46,245 nt of DNA from an uncultured euryarchaeote (GCA_937911345.1 CALDPP010000035.1:1-46245), one strand, 5' to 3'. Counted from the stretch's first letter, positions 1-8,803 are shown. Notes: generated by a model not told the origin, from the sequence alone. Program-made: numbers and translations.

Positions 1-813
1 ACCGAAGCATAGGTAAATTGCCACATCTGCATTTCCTTCATCAATCCACAAATTTTCATATGGATCTTGGGCATTGTGGAGTAAATGCTGCAACTCATGT
101 GCGATGATTGATTTACCCCAAGAGAGGGTTATATCCGCAAAATCAACGAACACTGCTTCCCTTGAACTGGCAAATGATGGAGCAAAGTAACCACCAGTAT
201 TGAAAGCACCGTCTATATCGTAGATAACAATCTGAACTTGACAATTATTGTCAACATCCGGGGCAGCCAGTCCCCTTCCATCTTGGTAATCCTTGCCATA
301 ATATGTGGTCATTGTAGGATATATTGTCGAGTCCCATGAAGATGCTAAATTATTGAGTACAGTTGAGGAAAGTGTTCTACCATTTTGTACAACAAATGCA
401 ACTGTACTAGTCGTTTTTGCTACATAAGCATCTAGTGAACCACCAGAAATTGGTACGGTAAGTGAATCTCCTACAAGATGTGGATTACAGGCCCTTCCAC
501 TCGTTCTTCCTTGAGTGGTTGGCTCATATTTCATTTCATCAACCCCAGGCATTCCCGCATCAATCCAAGCCTGTTTCATGAAACCATAAGCGGAAACTAC
601 AGGAGTTTCCTCATCGATTAGGAGGTATTCACGGCCGCTATTTACATCAAAATTCGCTAAATCGCCAATGATTACTCCTTGGGCATTGTATGGCATTTGT
701 TCGGATGTTGAATCGGATTCTGCAGACACCGATGATGAGAATATTGGAACGGTTAACGAGACCAACATTAATGCAATTAACAAGCACGATTTTGTAGAGC
801 GTTTTTCCGACAT
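1..813 (-). CDS. secreted gluzincin-type zinc metallopeptidase, partial (C-terminus beyond window)
   Basis: The reading frame is open to the left edge, so 271 N-terminal residues are seen and the C-terminus is missing. The first 31 residues look like a cleavable signal peptide: basic start, hydrophobic core, then a VSA cleavage site, so the protein should be exported. A zinc-binding HELQH motif sits at residues 239-243. A second acidic ligand follows in WIDEG (Glu259), giving the HExxH plus downstream Glu pattern of gluzincins. The wording of the motif resembles M30 (hyicolysin-like) or M6-like peptidases, but the family call is tentative because the rest is cut off. It is divergent from the M28 peptidase, with 86 bases between them. 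That gap carries an AATGCGTTATT box also found before hmgA. Likely role: breakdown of extracellular protein. Confidence 0.72.
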   Translation of the reverse strand, partial: MSEKRSTKSCLLIALMLVSLTVPIFSSSVSAESDSTSEQMPYNAQGVIIGDLANFDVNSGREYLLIDEETPVVSAYGFMKQAWIDAGMPGVDEMKYEPTTQGRTSGRACNPHLVGDSLTVPISGGSLDAYVAKTTSTVAFVVQNGRTLSSTVLNNLASSWDSTIYPTMTTYYGKDYQDGRGLAAPDVDNNCQVQIVIYDIDGAFNTGGYFAPSFASSREAVFVDFADITLSWGKSIIAHELQHLLHNAQDPYENLWIDEGNADVAIYLCFG

Positions 814-829
814 AGTTCAAATCCCACTA

Positions 830-840
830 AATGCGTTATT
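830..840. promoter_or_regulatory. GCGTTA box in the divergent peptidase promoter region
   Basis: The 11-mer AATGCGTTATT occurs here, between the two divergent secreted-peptidase genes, and again at 23665-23675 next to a cluster of GCGTTAA boxes. A shared regulator is possible. The match is short and could be chance. Confidence 0.25.
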
Positions 841-868
841 GCATTCAAATTGAGCAGTAAAAAAGAAG

Positions 869-877
869 TATTTAAGG
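869..877 (+). promoter_or_regulatory. archaeal TATA-like box for the M28 peptidase
   Basis: TATTTAAGG is centred about 27 bases before the ATG at 900. No Shine-Dalgarno sequence is visible before that ATG. The spacing fits a leaderless transcript starting at or beside the start codon. This is a visual call. Confidence 0.4.
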
Positions 878-899
878 GTCAGTCTGTTAGGATTCTATA

Positions 900-2117
900 A
901 TGCTCACTAGCAAGAGAGAAGGAGAAGGCCGTTCAGTGGTTGCTTTTGTCTTGATTTCATTAGTTATTACAAGCTTTTTGAGTACATCAAGTTCTGCTTC
1001 ATCTGATTTGGAGTACCAAGGCTCAGAACCATGCTTGTCAATAGACAAATTATCATTTAATTCGACTGCAGCAAATGCTTCAATAACTTGGCAGACAGAT
1101 TTGGGTCCTAGACTGCCTGGTTCCAACTCATCCGCTGAACTTAGACGTTCAATCACTCAAAATCTCACTCAATTTACCTTCGAAGAATCGAGCCATAATA
1201 GAGAAAACTTCACGCTTACAAATCTAGTCGGCAGCTTTAGTCCAGACAATTCCACTGGCCAAAATATTGTTTTTGTTGCTCATTACGACAGCAGATATAT
1301 GGCAGAAAGAGATGAAAATGAATCGAAAAGAAACCAACCTATTGATGGAGCAAATGACGGTGCAAGTGGCGTAGCAGTACTTATCGAACTGGGAAAAATC
1401 ATCCCCAATCTCGAACTCAACCATGATGTGACTCTTTTCTTTACTGACGCTGAAGATCAAGGGATAACAGGTGGATTCCACCCTTTGACATGGTCATATG
1501 GAGCATACGCATGGGTGGAAAATTTAACTGAAGAATACAAAAATAACATATCTGCTTATATCGTTATTGACATGATTGGCGATGCATATTTAGATTTCAC
1601 CAAAGTAAAAGACACTTCAGGTGAGCTTTGGGATACAATAACACCGATTGCTGCAGCCCTTGGAATGATGGAATCAGAACTTGACTGCGAGGGCAATTAT
1701 GGTGAGCCGATATACAATCCTAACACAACAAGAGGGGTTATTGACGATCATGTTCCTGCTAACAATGCCGGCATCCCTGCGATTAATTTTATTGACATAA
1801 ACTACGGTGAAAATGCCAGTGTATTTGGCGGTCACTGGCATACTCATGAGGATACTGCAGACAAAGTAAGTTCTGAATCTCTTGGCTACATAGGCAATTT
1901 ATTGGAACTAGGTTTGATAACGTCAGCATGGACATTAAATCCAATAGATACGAATGAATTAACCAACGAATCAAATCAAGACGATAACACACTGGAAACT
2001 AATGACGATTTAGAAAATAATGTTGAAAAAAGTAATTTTGTTGGATACTTATCAATAATAATCGTATCAGCCATATTAATTCTGATTTTAGTGGCAGATA
2101 TCAGTCTTAAACTGTAA
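900..2117 (+). CDS. secreted, membrane-anchored M28 peptidase (aminopeptidase or glutaminyl cyclase-like)
   Basis: A 405-residue protein with an N-terminal hydrophobic export signal (about residues 13-34) and a C-terminal membrane anchor (about 380-402), so the catalytic domain should face outside. The M28 di-zinc ligands can be followed in order: HYDSR at 128-132, Asp153 in GANDGASG, the Glu/Asp pair in FTDAEDQG at 181-188, Asp224 in DMIGD, and a final His in the HWHTHEDT segment near 312-319. The spacing and the DDH at 282-284 before the last His recall the glutaminyl-peptide cyclotransferase branch of M28 as well as aminopeptidases, so the reaction is not settled. ATG 900 is preferred because it lies the right distance from a TATA-like box. 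It is divergent from the other secreted peptidase. Confidence 0.85.
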   Translation: MLTSKREGEGRSVVAFVLISLVITSFLSTSSSASSDLEYQGSEPCLSIDKLSFNSTAANASITWQTDLGPRLPGSNSSAELRRSITQNLTQFTFEESSHNRENFTLTNLVGSFSPDNSTGQNIVFVAHYDSRYMAERDENESKRNQPIDGANDGASGVAVLIELGKIIPNLELNHDVTLFFTDAEDQGITGGFHPLTWSYGAYAWVENLTEEYKNNISAYIVIDMIGDAYLDFTKVKDTSGELWDTITPIAAALGMMESELDCEGNYGEPIYNPNTTRGVIDDHVPANNAGIPAINFIDINYGENASVFGGHWHTHEDTADKVSSESLGYIGNLLELGLITSAWTLNPIDTNELTNESNQDDNTLETNDDLENNVEKSNFVGYLSIIIVSAILILILVADISLKL

Positions 2118-2123
2118 TACCTA

Positions 2124-2158
2124 GCGCGGACAATTAGGGAAAGGGGTCATATCCGCGC
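2124..2158. terminator. GC-rich inverted repeat between genes
   Basis: GCGCGGA at 2124-2130 is exactly complementary to TCCGCGC at 2152-2158, a 7-bp stem around a 21-base loop, beginning 6 bases after the M28 stop. It stands out in AT-rich surroundings. It could be a 3' end hairpin of the peptidase mRNA or a structured leader of the next gene. No T-tract follows, so a bacterial-type intrinsic terminator is unlikely. Confidence 0.3.
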
Positions 2159-2191
2159 ACCATAAGGGTTGATTAGGTCGGAGGTGAAGTT

Positions 2192-3037
2192 ATGTCGGAG
2201 AAGAGTTTTGATGAACGCAGGGCTGCTCTCAGGCAACGGGTTCAAAATCAGCTCGAAAACAACGAACAAAACATCTTAGACAAACAATCAGATCTATTAC
2301 CTTTTGAAGACGAACAAGAAATAGTAGTTAAGCCAATGATTGACCTTGATTATGATGACAGAGAAAGATTGAGGATGATTGTTGCGATATTGGTCTTAGT
2401 TGGGAGCATATTAGGCGTTGTCAGTGGTGGAATTTTACTTCAAGGTAATCCTGATGAGTTACTAAACTCAACGATTTTTAATGAGGCGGAGACTGTTGAT
2501 TTAACCGGGCAAATACTTACCGTTGATGGCGTAACTTTAGAGAATGCGACTATTGAATTATATGAGGAAAAAAGCGTGGTTGTAATCCAATCAACAAGTT
2601 CAGATCAAAATGGTTATTTTCAATTTTACAATGTTAAGCCTGAAATTATGGAAATAAGAGTAGTTATCTCTGGTTACCAAAGTGTCGAAAGAACTCTCAG
2701 GGCGGAAAATGGATTGATTGCTCCGTTTACTATGGTTGAAGGAAACTCGTCAAGCATTATCCAAGAAAATACTGTTGGTAGTGAGGGGGGTTGGTCTCTT
2801 GAAGCAGCAGTGGCGTTATCGACATTTCTTGGAATAGTGACTATAATTACTGGCTTTGTTGGCATTCAAGCATCAGTTGAAATAAGGCGAGGGAAAAAAT
2901 ACCGGAGAACACAATATCTCGCTGGCGTTAGCTTATTTAGCAGAGGATTAATTTGGATTGGTCCTATTCTAATTCTCGCAGGTATCGCACTAAACAGTAT
3001 GGTCAAAGACCAATATGAAGACTATATCGAGGATTGA
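2192..3037 (+). CDS. membrane protein with carboxypeptidase regulatory-like (Ig-fold) domain
   Basis: 281 residues. An acidic, charged N-terminal segment (about 1-60) is followed by a transmembrane helix (about 62-86). Next comes a beta-rich domain (about 100-185) with the pattern of carboxypeptidase regulatory-like repeats: a 'TGQILTVDGVTLENATIEL' strand pair, then 'SSDQNGYFQFYNV'. Two further membrane segments follow (about 205-228 and 248-270). The Ig-like domain should lie outside the cell. A strong Shine-Dalgarno sequence, GGAGGTGA at about 2180-2187, supports ATG 2192. The stop nearly overlaps the start of the thymidylate kinase gene, so the two are probably cotranscribed. No specific function is recognised. 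Confidence 0.7.
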   Translation: MSEKSFDERRAALRQRVQNQLENNEQNILDKQSDLLPFEDEQEIVVKPMIDLDYDDRERLRMIVAILVLVGSILGVVSGGILLQGNPDELLNSTIFNEAETVDLTGQILTVDGVTLENATIELYEEKSVVVIQSTSSDQNGYFQFYNVKPEIMEIRVVISGYQSVERTLRAENGLIAPFTMVEGNSSSIIQENTVGSEGGWSLEAAVALSTFLGIVTIITGFVGIQASVEIRRGKKYRRTQYLAGVSLFSRGLIWIGPILILAGIALNSMVKDQYEDYIED

Positions 3038-3039
3038 AA

Positions 3040-4386
3040 ATGTATCTTATCTCAGTCGAGGGAGGAGACGGTTCTGGTAAAGGAGAAGCCGCCAGAATAA
3101 TCAGCGAGTTGTTGACTAGTTTCCCGTTTCCGAAAATCCATTCTACTCATGAACCCAGAAGACATAGTGAGTTGGGTAAACTAGCCCTTGATTCGGTTAT
3201 GAAAGGAGATAAGACTCCACTTGAAGAGGCGGGATTATTTGCTGCTGATAGACTTGATCACTCGCACACAATTATCAAACCATTGCTAGACAAAGGGCAT
3301 GTTGTAATATCTGATAGGAATATACACTCATCACTTATCTATCAGGGAATCGTTGGTGATTTGGGAATAGATGATGTCGTAAAGATGAATTCTGCAGCAA
3401 TGATTCCTGATTTAGTAATATGGATAGATTGTGATCCTGCAAAGGCAATGAAAAGGATACGCTCCGGAACTTTGAGAATGACTAGCAACAAGCAAGAATA
3501 TTTTGAAACTACAGAAATTCAAAAGAAAATAAGGCAGGGTTTCAGTGAACTATTATCTGGCAAGATTACTGTACCTGAACCATTCGACAAATGTGAGGTT
3601 GTAGGTCCAATTCTAAATGAGTCAGGATTGGATGAACTGAAGAAGAAGTTAGCAGATACTCTTCGAACATTTTTCAACAAAAAACCTTCTCCACTTAATG
3701 TCGATTCCGATAAAGTAGACAGATACTTACTAAGCCGACTAATCGGCAATCTTGAAACTCAAACTCGTCTACCTGGAGCACCATTGAACATGAGTGCAAT
3801 ACATGAAGGATGGTTAAGTGGTAAAAGCCCTGCTGAATGGATGGCATTTGTCGAAGCGAATTGGCCTAAAGAATCCGCAAAACAGTTTGACGTACCAAGT
3901 AATCCGTTTTCTTTTTCATCATGGTCAATTATTGGGACTCTGTCATTAATTGGAGGTTCAACAGAAGTTCCCAAACTTCACAAATTATTGGGTCCGCACA
4001 GAATGATGACCAAGCGCCACACACAGAGACTTGTCAAATGGTTAGAAGAAGAAAAATGGATAAATAAACAGTTTAATCACATACCATTTTCAGACGCTAA
4101 AGTTTTCAAATTAAAACAGGATCGACTAGGTTTTGGAAGATTATCTCTTGCACTTTGGCCATTGAGGGGAATGATTTCCTCTTGGCGGAGAGCGAATCCT
4201 GAACTCGAATGGGAAGGGGCCCTAGAAGACCTCATTACTAACTCAAAATTACCATCTTACCAAGTTAAAAAATCTCTCAGTGATGTCTTTGAGAGACTAA
4301 AAATACTAACAAGCGGGCACAATGAATGTCCTGTACCAACAACGAAGGAAGAATTGATTGTTTGGTGGAAAACTCCTCCACCATGA
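3040..4386 (+). CDS. tmk: thymidylate kinase with a long unknown C-terminal domain
   Basis: Phosphorylates dTMP to dTDP with ATP in the cytosol. The N-terminal ~205 residues show the family: P-loop GGDGSGKG at residues 8-15, a substrate segment THEPRRHSELG (EPGG in most relatives, here EPRR), AADRLDHSHTI, and DRNIHSSLIYQG in place of the usual DRY motif. The whole protein is 448 residues, about twice the usual 200-215. The extra ~235 residues are rich in Trp, Lys and Leu, appear soluble and helical, and resemble no domain I recognise. ATG 3040 is taken as start; TTG 3034 in the same frame would add two residues and overlap the upstream stop. It ends directly against the oppositely oriented DUF2085 gene. 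Confidence 0.85.
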   Translation: MYLISVEGGDGSGKGEAARIISELLTSFPFPKIHSTHEPRRHSELGKLALDSVMKGDKTPLEEAGLFAADRLDHSHTIIKPLLDKGHVVISDRNIHSSLIYQGIVGDLGIDDVVKMNSAAMIPDLVIWIDCDPAKAMKRIRSGTLRMTSNKQEYFETTEIQKKIRQGFSELLSGKITVPEPFDKCEVVGPILNESGLDELKKKLADTLRTFFNKKPSPLNVDSDKVDRYLLSRLIGNLETQTRLPGAPLNMSAIHEGWLSGKSPAEWMAFVEANWPKESAKQFDVPSNPFSFSSWSIIGTLSLIGGSTEVPKLHKLLGPHRMMTKRHTQRLVKWLEEEKWINKQFNHIPFSDAKVFKLKQDRLGFGRLSLALWPLRGMISSWRRANPELEWEGALEDLITNSKLPSYQVKKSLSDVFERLKILTSGHNECPVPTTKEELIVWWKTPPP

Positions 4387-5115
4387 TTATTCCTCTTCAA
4401 CAAGACGGAATTTCATTCCACCTGGCAAAGAGACTTGTGCAGCTGACTTGAAGAACTTTGAACGAGCAGAATACGCTGCACTAATCAAGACGCCAAGCCC
4501 AATGCCAAAACCGATTCCAGTTATTGGCCTAGTAATATTATTCGATTCATATGGGGTTAACAATTGGGTAAATCCATCAACAATTAATGGCAAACAAAGT
4601 ACCAAGCCACAAAGTAACCAAATCAGTGTCCTTCTATTTTTTTGATAGGTACCCAGTAGCCATTTATCTGGCAGTAGAGATAAACATGTATCTTTTACCG
4701 TCCATCTATTATATCCCTTTCTTGAAAACCAAAAACCGCCTACAGCGAGACCAAAAAATATCCCTACATCCCTCGTACAAACTGGCATTTGATTTTCATT
4801 TATGAGGATTGAACGCTCCGCCTTGTTATGGCAGTTCAAATCGCCAAATGCATAAATAAATGCAGAATAAGGATCTAATTCAGTCCATGCAAATGTCTCA
4901 TTTGGATTAGTGTTATCATTTCCTGAAGACCAAAAGCCATCCTCTGTAGCGAAATCAAATGCATTTGCTCGTCCGTTTTTTATTTCTGGAATTTCTCCAG
5001 TTTCAACAACCATAGGCGCAATGAAGAAGGAGAGTAAAAAGAAGCTTGAAACATAGAAAACTCTGTTTCCTACTTTTTTCTCACGCTCTCTCGAGGCAAG
5101 TCCATTCTTATTCAC
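4387..5115 (-). CDS. DUF2085-like predicted membrane protein
   Basis: About 242 residues if GTG 5115 is the start; an ATG at 5205 would add 30 residues but overlap the divergent gene's start. The key stretch is NCHNKAERSILINENQMPVC followed by TRDVGIFFG. This matches the CHQxPERSF...PVCARxTGIY signature of DUF2085 membrane proteins, with both Cys present. Membrane segments lie near the N-terminus, after the VC motif, around LLCGLVLCLPLIVDGF, and near the C-terminus (GIGFGIGLGVLIS). No biochemical role is established for the family. The stop codon touches that of the thymidylate kinase gene on the other strand. Confidence 0.6.
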   Translation of the reverse strand: MNKNGLASREREKKVGNRVFYVSSFFLLSFFIAPMVVETGEIPEIKNGRANAFDFATEDGFWSSGNDNTNPNETFAWTELDPYSAFIYAFGDLNCHNKAERSILINENQMPVCTRDVGIFFGLAVGGFWFSRKGYNRWTVKDTCLSLLPDKWLLGTYQKNRRTLIWLLCGLVLCLPLIVDGFTQLLTPYESNNITRPITGIGFGIGLGVLISAAYSARSKFFKSAAQVSLPGGMKFRLVEEE

Positions 5116-5190
5116 AGTTGGCGTACTAATCGGCAGTACAAAAGAATTAACGTCAAAGTGTTCATCTATCTCTATCAAGCCCACACATAC

Positions 5191-5826
5191 ATGGAGGAAG
5201 CCCAAGGGGAACCTGTTGGCCTAGGCATGGGCTTCCAAGCTGGAGGTCTTATTGGACTATACCTAGGATTTTCGCTTGCAACAATTTCTGTTTTGACAGA
5301 TGCAGAAAATATCCAAAGAACTGTTTCGTTAATGTGCATTCCACCATTTCTATTTTCGATACTTTTAGGACCATTTTTGGCAAGGCGCCGTAAACCAGTG
5401 ATACTAACTAAAGAGCCTTTGATAGAAGCAAGAGAGAAGTTGTCACAATTTAATGAAGGGCAAGGAAAATGGCGAGTTCTGAGCCATGTATCTAGTGATG
5501 GTGTAAATCTAAGGATAGACATGCATAATTTAGAAAATATCGAAGGTGTTGTTGATGCAGCACTAGAATTAGCAGAGAAAACAACTGTTAAATTTATAGT
5601 TGGAAGAGGCAATATCAAAAGTTCATCCCCGAAACTACGTAATCGGGTACTAAAAAGAGTCGAAGATAGTGTAGGAGTTTTGAGAAGAACACGTAAAGCA
5701 AAATCTATAGAAGTGAACCCTGTAAAGTCTAGTGAATATAATGACTATCAAAATAAACTTAATCGTATTCTACTTATTTTATTGCCAATTGTTTCGTTTT
5801 TGGCTTGGTTAGAAATGAGAAATTGA
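5191..5826 (+). CDS. membrane-anchored protein with a degenerate Smr-like domain
   Basis: 211 residues from ATG 5191; an in-frame ATG at 5158 is possible but would lie inside the divergent gene's promoter space. Two membrane helices (about 11-34 and 45-64) are followed by a basic loop, then a soluble domain (about 90-165) and a single C-terminal helix (about 192-208). The soluble part contains LRIDMHNLENIEGVVDAALE at about 107-126 and FIVGRGN at 135-141, then SPKLRNRVLKRVED. This order recalls the LDLHG ... GxG ... LR..V layout of Smr nuclease domains, though the glycine after His and the first residue of the second motif are changed. Smr assignment is inference; activity may be lost. Confidence 0.5.
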   Translation: MEEAQGEPVGLGMGFQAGGLIGLYLGFSLATISVLTDAENIQRTVSLMCIPPFLFSILLGPFLARRRKPVILTKEPLIEAREKLSQFNEGQGKWRVLSHVSSDGVNLRIDMHNLENIEGVVDAALELAEKTTVKFIVGRGNIKSSSPKLRNRVLKRVEDSVGVLRRTRKAKSIEVNPVKSSEYNDYQNKLNRILLILLPIVSFLAWLEMRN

Positions 5827-5875
5827 CAAATCAAGCAGGAATAGATGTTATGAAACAATCAATGCTAGCGTTACC

Positions 5876-6793
5876 ATGCGAGAGGTCACTTTGTTTTGGA
5901 AAAGAGACCGAATCAAGGATTTAGACATTGGAGAACTTACCAATATATTCAAGCAAGCAGAGTTCATTTCATATGTGAAAAGAGTGCCAAAAGATATTCG
6001 AATAATTTTGAAAGTCAATTTTTGCGATGGAAAATCGCCAAAAGACATAGTCGACCTACATTTCCTTGAATTACTTGACGTAATTCTTGAACCTAGAGAT
6101 AATTCCGACAGTTATCTGATTCTAGTAAAACTGAACCACTCTGTCTCAAATCTAAACGCTAGAACCAATGGCACGAGTTCAGTTCCGGGGAGTAGGCTTG
6201 ATGGAGAAGGCTTGACTTACATTATTCAAGGTCCACCAATCAAATTACGTTTGGTTTCAACGTTAGCAAGGCTAATTGCTCAACCAGATAGAATAAGTGC
6301 AAGAAGTTTAGATTTCAACTCAACCCTCAATCACTCTGCACTTTCAACCAAACAACTGAAGTTGGCAAAATTTGCCTATGATAGGGGATTTTTTGACATC
6401 CCAAAGCGAACAAGGATCTCTGATTTAGCTAGTGAAATCGGACTTGCTAGAGCCACAATTTCGGAGCATCTAGCTCGAATAGAATCAATACTTATGGACG
6501 ACATGTTTTCCTCGTATGATGAGGCATATACAGATCCTAAATTGGTTAAGTCGCTTATTGAAACTGTAACTATGGAAATTGAAAATGATGACATGAATCT
6601 AGTTGACAATATGATTCACTTATTATCGGATATTAAGAAATCAATTTCGTCCCAAATTGTTGAGTTAAAAAGTGAAGAATTTGATGAAAAAACCGATGAT
6701 GAATTGATTGAATTGGCTGTAAAAGAATATGAAGAGAACCTAAGTTTTATTGACGAAATTGTTGAAGAGAAATTTAAGTCCTCATCAAATTAA
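5876..6793 (+). CDS. HTH_10 (bacterio-opsin activator-type) transcription regulator
   Basis: 305 residues. The N-terminal half is a beta/alpha input-like region without a recognised ligand domain. The segment from LSTKQLKLAKFAYDRGFFD (starting at residue 156) through ISDLASEIGLARATISEHLA to about residue 207 matches the HTH_10 helix-turn-helix family, which usually sits at the very C-terminus of archaeal regulators. Here it is followed by ~95 extra residues that are acidic and helical, which is unusual. It heads a same-strand run with the PCMT-like, HEAT-like and M61 genes (gaps of 37 bases, then two 4-base overlaps), so it may regulate or be made with them. Confidence 0.75.
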   Translation: MREVTLFWKRDRIKDLDIGELTNIFKQAEFISYVKRVPKDIRIILKVNFCDGKSPKDIVDLHFLELLDVILEPRDNSDSYLILVKLNHSVSNLNARTNGTSSVPGSRLDGEGLTYIIQGPPIKLRLVSTLARLIAQPDRISARSLDFNSTLNHSALSTKQLKLAKFAYDRGFFDIPKRTRISDLASEIGLARATISEHLARIESILMDDMFSSYDEAYTDPKLVKSLIETVTMEIENDDMNLVDNMIHLLSDIKKSISSQIVELKSEEFDEKTDDELIELAVKEYEENLSFIDEIVEEKFKSSSN

Positions 6794-6830
6794 TGACATC
6801 ATTTACAAGATACGAAGTTATAGACACTGT

Positions 6831-7802
6831 ATGACCCGGGCAGCGGACTTACTTAGACGCCTGTCCAAAGATGGTGTTTTAGTCCCTGACCAAGTAAAAA
6901 AAGCGATGCTAAAAGTCGACTTAGAGGACTTTACCGATTATGATGTTGCTCCTTTCTATGCTGACCGTCCTGTACCATACATTGAATCAAATTCGGGCAA
7001 CATCAAAACTATCTCAGCACCTCACATGATAATTACACTTCTTCATCACATGGAACTTAGTTTAGGGCAGGAAATTATTGTTATAGGATGTAAAGGCGGC
7101 TATTTATCTGCATTGATAGCAACAATAGTAGGAGAAAAAGGGCGAGTAAACGTTTTAGATCCTTCAATTGAGGTTGTAAATCACGCAAAAGAAAGGCTAT
7201 CTCATTGGCCAACGGTTGAAATAAGGACTGTAGAAGACCTAAATATTGCACCAGTTGCATTTCCTGGCGAATTCAATAGGGTAATTATGACGGGACAAAT
7301 AGAAGAAATACCACAATGGATTAAATCAAGAGTTAGCGACGGAGGATTTGTTATCGCCCCGCTGGGAGATATAGATTCACAACATTTGATGAAAATTGAA
7401 TTTCAAGATGACTTAGAACTTGAAACAAATCTAGGCAATGTATGTTTTGGCCCAATAGATTTAGACTCAAATGATAATACTCATCTTCATCCAAAAGAAC
7501 TTGCAGATTTGATTGAATTGTCAATTGAAACTTGTGAAGAATTAGAAATAATTGATTATGAGGAGCTCCAGAGCCTGCAAGATTTGGTTGCGAAATTAAA
7601 CAATTTACCAGATGAGACGCCACCCATTGGAGAGGGTGGAATTCCCGTTTCAGATCACCCAATGGTAAAATTACTGTGGCACTATTCACCGTCTTTCCTT
7701 CGGCTATGGCCAATAATTCAAGTCATGTTACATCCAATGATTTCAAATTTTGATCTCAACACATGGAACCAATTCAACGATGACGAAGATACTGACTGGT
7801 GA
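6831..7802 (+). CDS. PCMT-like methyltransferase (divergent protein-L-isoaspartate methyltransferase family)
   Basis: 323 residues from ATG 6831, chosen because it clears the upstream gene and begins at family homology. The fold signature is visible: helical N-terminus, TISAPHMIITLLHHMEL at 60-76 (as in ISxPHMV..M), and a SAM-binding loop VIGCKGGYLSALIA at 84-97. It then continues with NVLDPS and FNRVIMTGQIEEIP, where true enzymes have the conserved YDRI / A-P-E-IP region. The glycine-rich GxGSGY loop reads GCKGGY and the upstream DG(W) substrate segment is poorly kept, so repair of isoaspartyl residues cannot be assumed. About 110 C-terminal residues extend beyond the core. It overlaps the next gene by GTGA. 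Confidence 0.72.
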   Translation: MTRAADLLRRLSKDGVLVPDQVKKAMLKVDLEDFTDYDVAPFYADRPVPYIESNSGNIKTISAPHMIITLLHHMELSLGQEIIVIGCKGGYLSALIATIVGEKGRVNVLDPSIEVVNHAKERLSHWPTVEIRTVEDLNIAPVAFPGEFNRVIMTGQIEEIPQWIKSRVSDGGFVIAPLGDIDSQHLMKIEFQDDLELETNLGNVCFGPIDLDSNDNTHLHPKELADLIELSIETCEELEIIDYEELQSLQDLVAKLNNLPDETPPIGEGGIPVSDHPMVKLLWHYSPSFLRLWPIIQVMLHPMISNFDLNTWNQFNDDEDTDW

Positions 7803-8803
7803 GTAACTTGTCAACTAGGTTTTCTACTTCTGCAAATCTAAATAGCAAAGATGATCGTAAGAAAAGACGAGCCGTTAGAGAGCTTTTCGAACTAGATGAC
7901 GAAAATAATCTATCCTCATTCATACCTCTGTTAGATGACAAAGACTCTTGGTATAGAACCAAAGCACTGGATGCATTTAGAATGTGGTCAATTAGACTAG
8001 ATACATCACACCTTGCTCCGTTAATTAATCACAAAAATTTGGATTATAACAGAGCCGCTGCCAACCTTTTAGAGCGATTTGAAAAAAACAACATAGAAAC
8101 AGTGAAAGGATTATTCGAAAAAAATGATTTGATTTGCCAGATAAAGTCAGCGGAATTTATCCTACAGTGTGATAATCAAGAAGATTTCTTTGAAGATTTA
8201 TTATTAAATGAGAATGCAAAATTAAAGTTGATTGCCCTGAATAGTAAATATTCTACACAAGAAGTACTAATCAAATCATTAGAAGATAAATCAAGCAGCA
8301 TAGTCAATTTTAGCCTTGGTAAATTAACTGATTCAAACTTTATTATCGAAGAAAATAAATTATCCCAACTAATATCCAATGGAGTAGACTTCACAAATTT
8401 TGCTCCATATTTGTTAAAGCATAATCCCAAGAAACTGATTGAACATATCGAAAATCTCAACAGCACCGAGATAAGAATGATTGTTAAGATGTTGCGACAA
8501 GAGTGTAAAACCTTGGATAATGAAATAATCAAAATGATCATTCAAAGTAAATCCTATGTAGTCTTAGGAAGGTGGTTACAAGGCAAAAAAGGTGATGCGA
8601 TAGATAAATTGCGATGGGAGATTATCGCCAATGAAGATGTGGATGAGATAGAAAGATGCCGCCTTGTTGAGCGATTATTTTCACGATGTGATGAAGAGAA
8701 TATAATTAACATGGCAAAAATTATTTCAGAAGAATCAGATAGTGATTTGATAAAAATAACAGCGCATAACCTTTCAACCGCCAATGCTGAGGGTAGTTCA
8801 TGA
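7799..8803 (+). CDS. HEAT-repeat-like helical protein
   Basis: 334 residues, soluble, almost entirely predicted helix pairs. The first ~130 residues look like HEAT/armadillo repeats: RRAVRELFELDDENNLSSF, then PLLDDKDSWYRTKALDAFR, then APLINHKNLDYNRAAANLLE. Later repeats are degenerate. Such repeats usually act as protein-binding scaffolds. The GTG start at 7799 overlaps the PCMT-like stop (GTGA), and the stop overlaps the M61 start (ATGA), so translation of the three is probably coupled. No catalytic motif is seen. Confidence 0.6.
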   Translation: MSNLSTRFSTSANLNSKDDRKKRRAVRELFELDDENNLSSFIPLLDDKDSWYRTKALDAFRMWSIRLDTSHLAPLINHKNLDYNRAAANLLERFEKNNIETVKGLFEKNDLICQIKSAEFILQCDNQEDFFEDLLLNENAKLKLIALNSKYSTQEVLIKSLEDKSSSIVNFSLGKLTDSNFIIEENKLSQLISNGVDFTNFAPYLLKHNPKKLIEHIENLNSTEIRMIVKMLRQECKTLDNEIIKMIIQSKSYVVLGRWLQGKKGDAIDKLRWEIIANEDVDEIERCRLVERLFSRCDEENIINMAKIISEESDSDLIKITAHNLSTANAEGSS

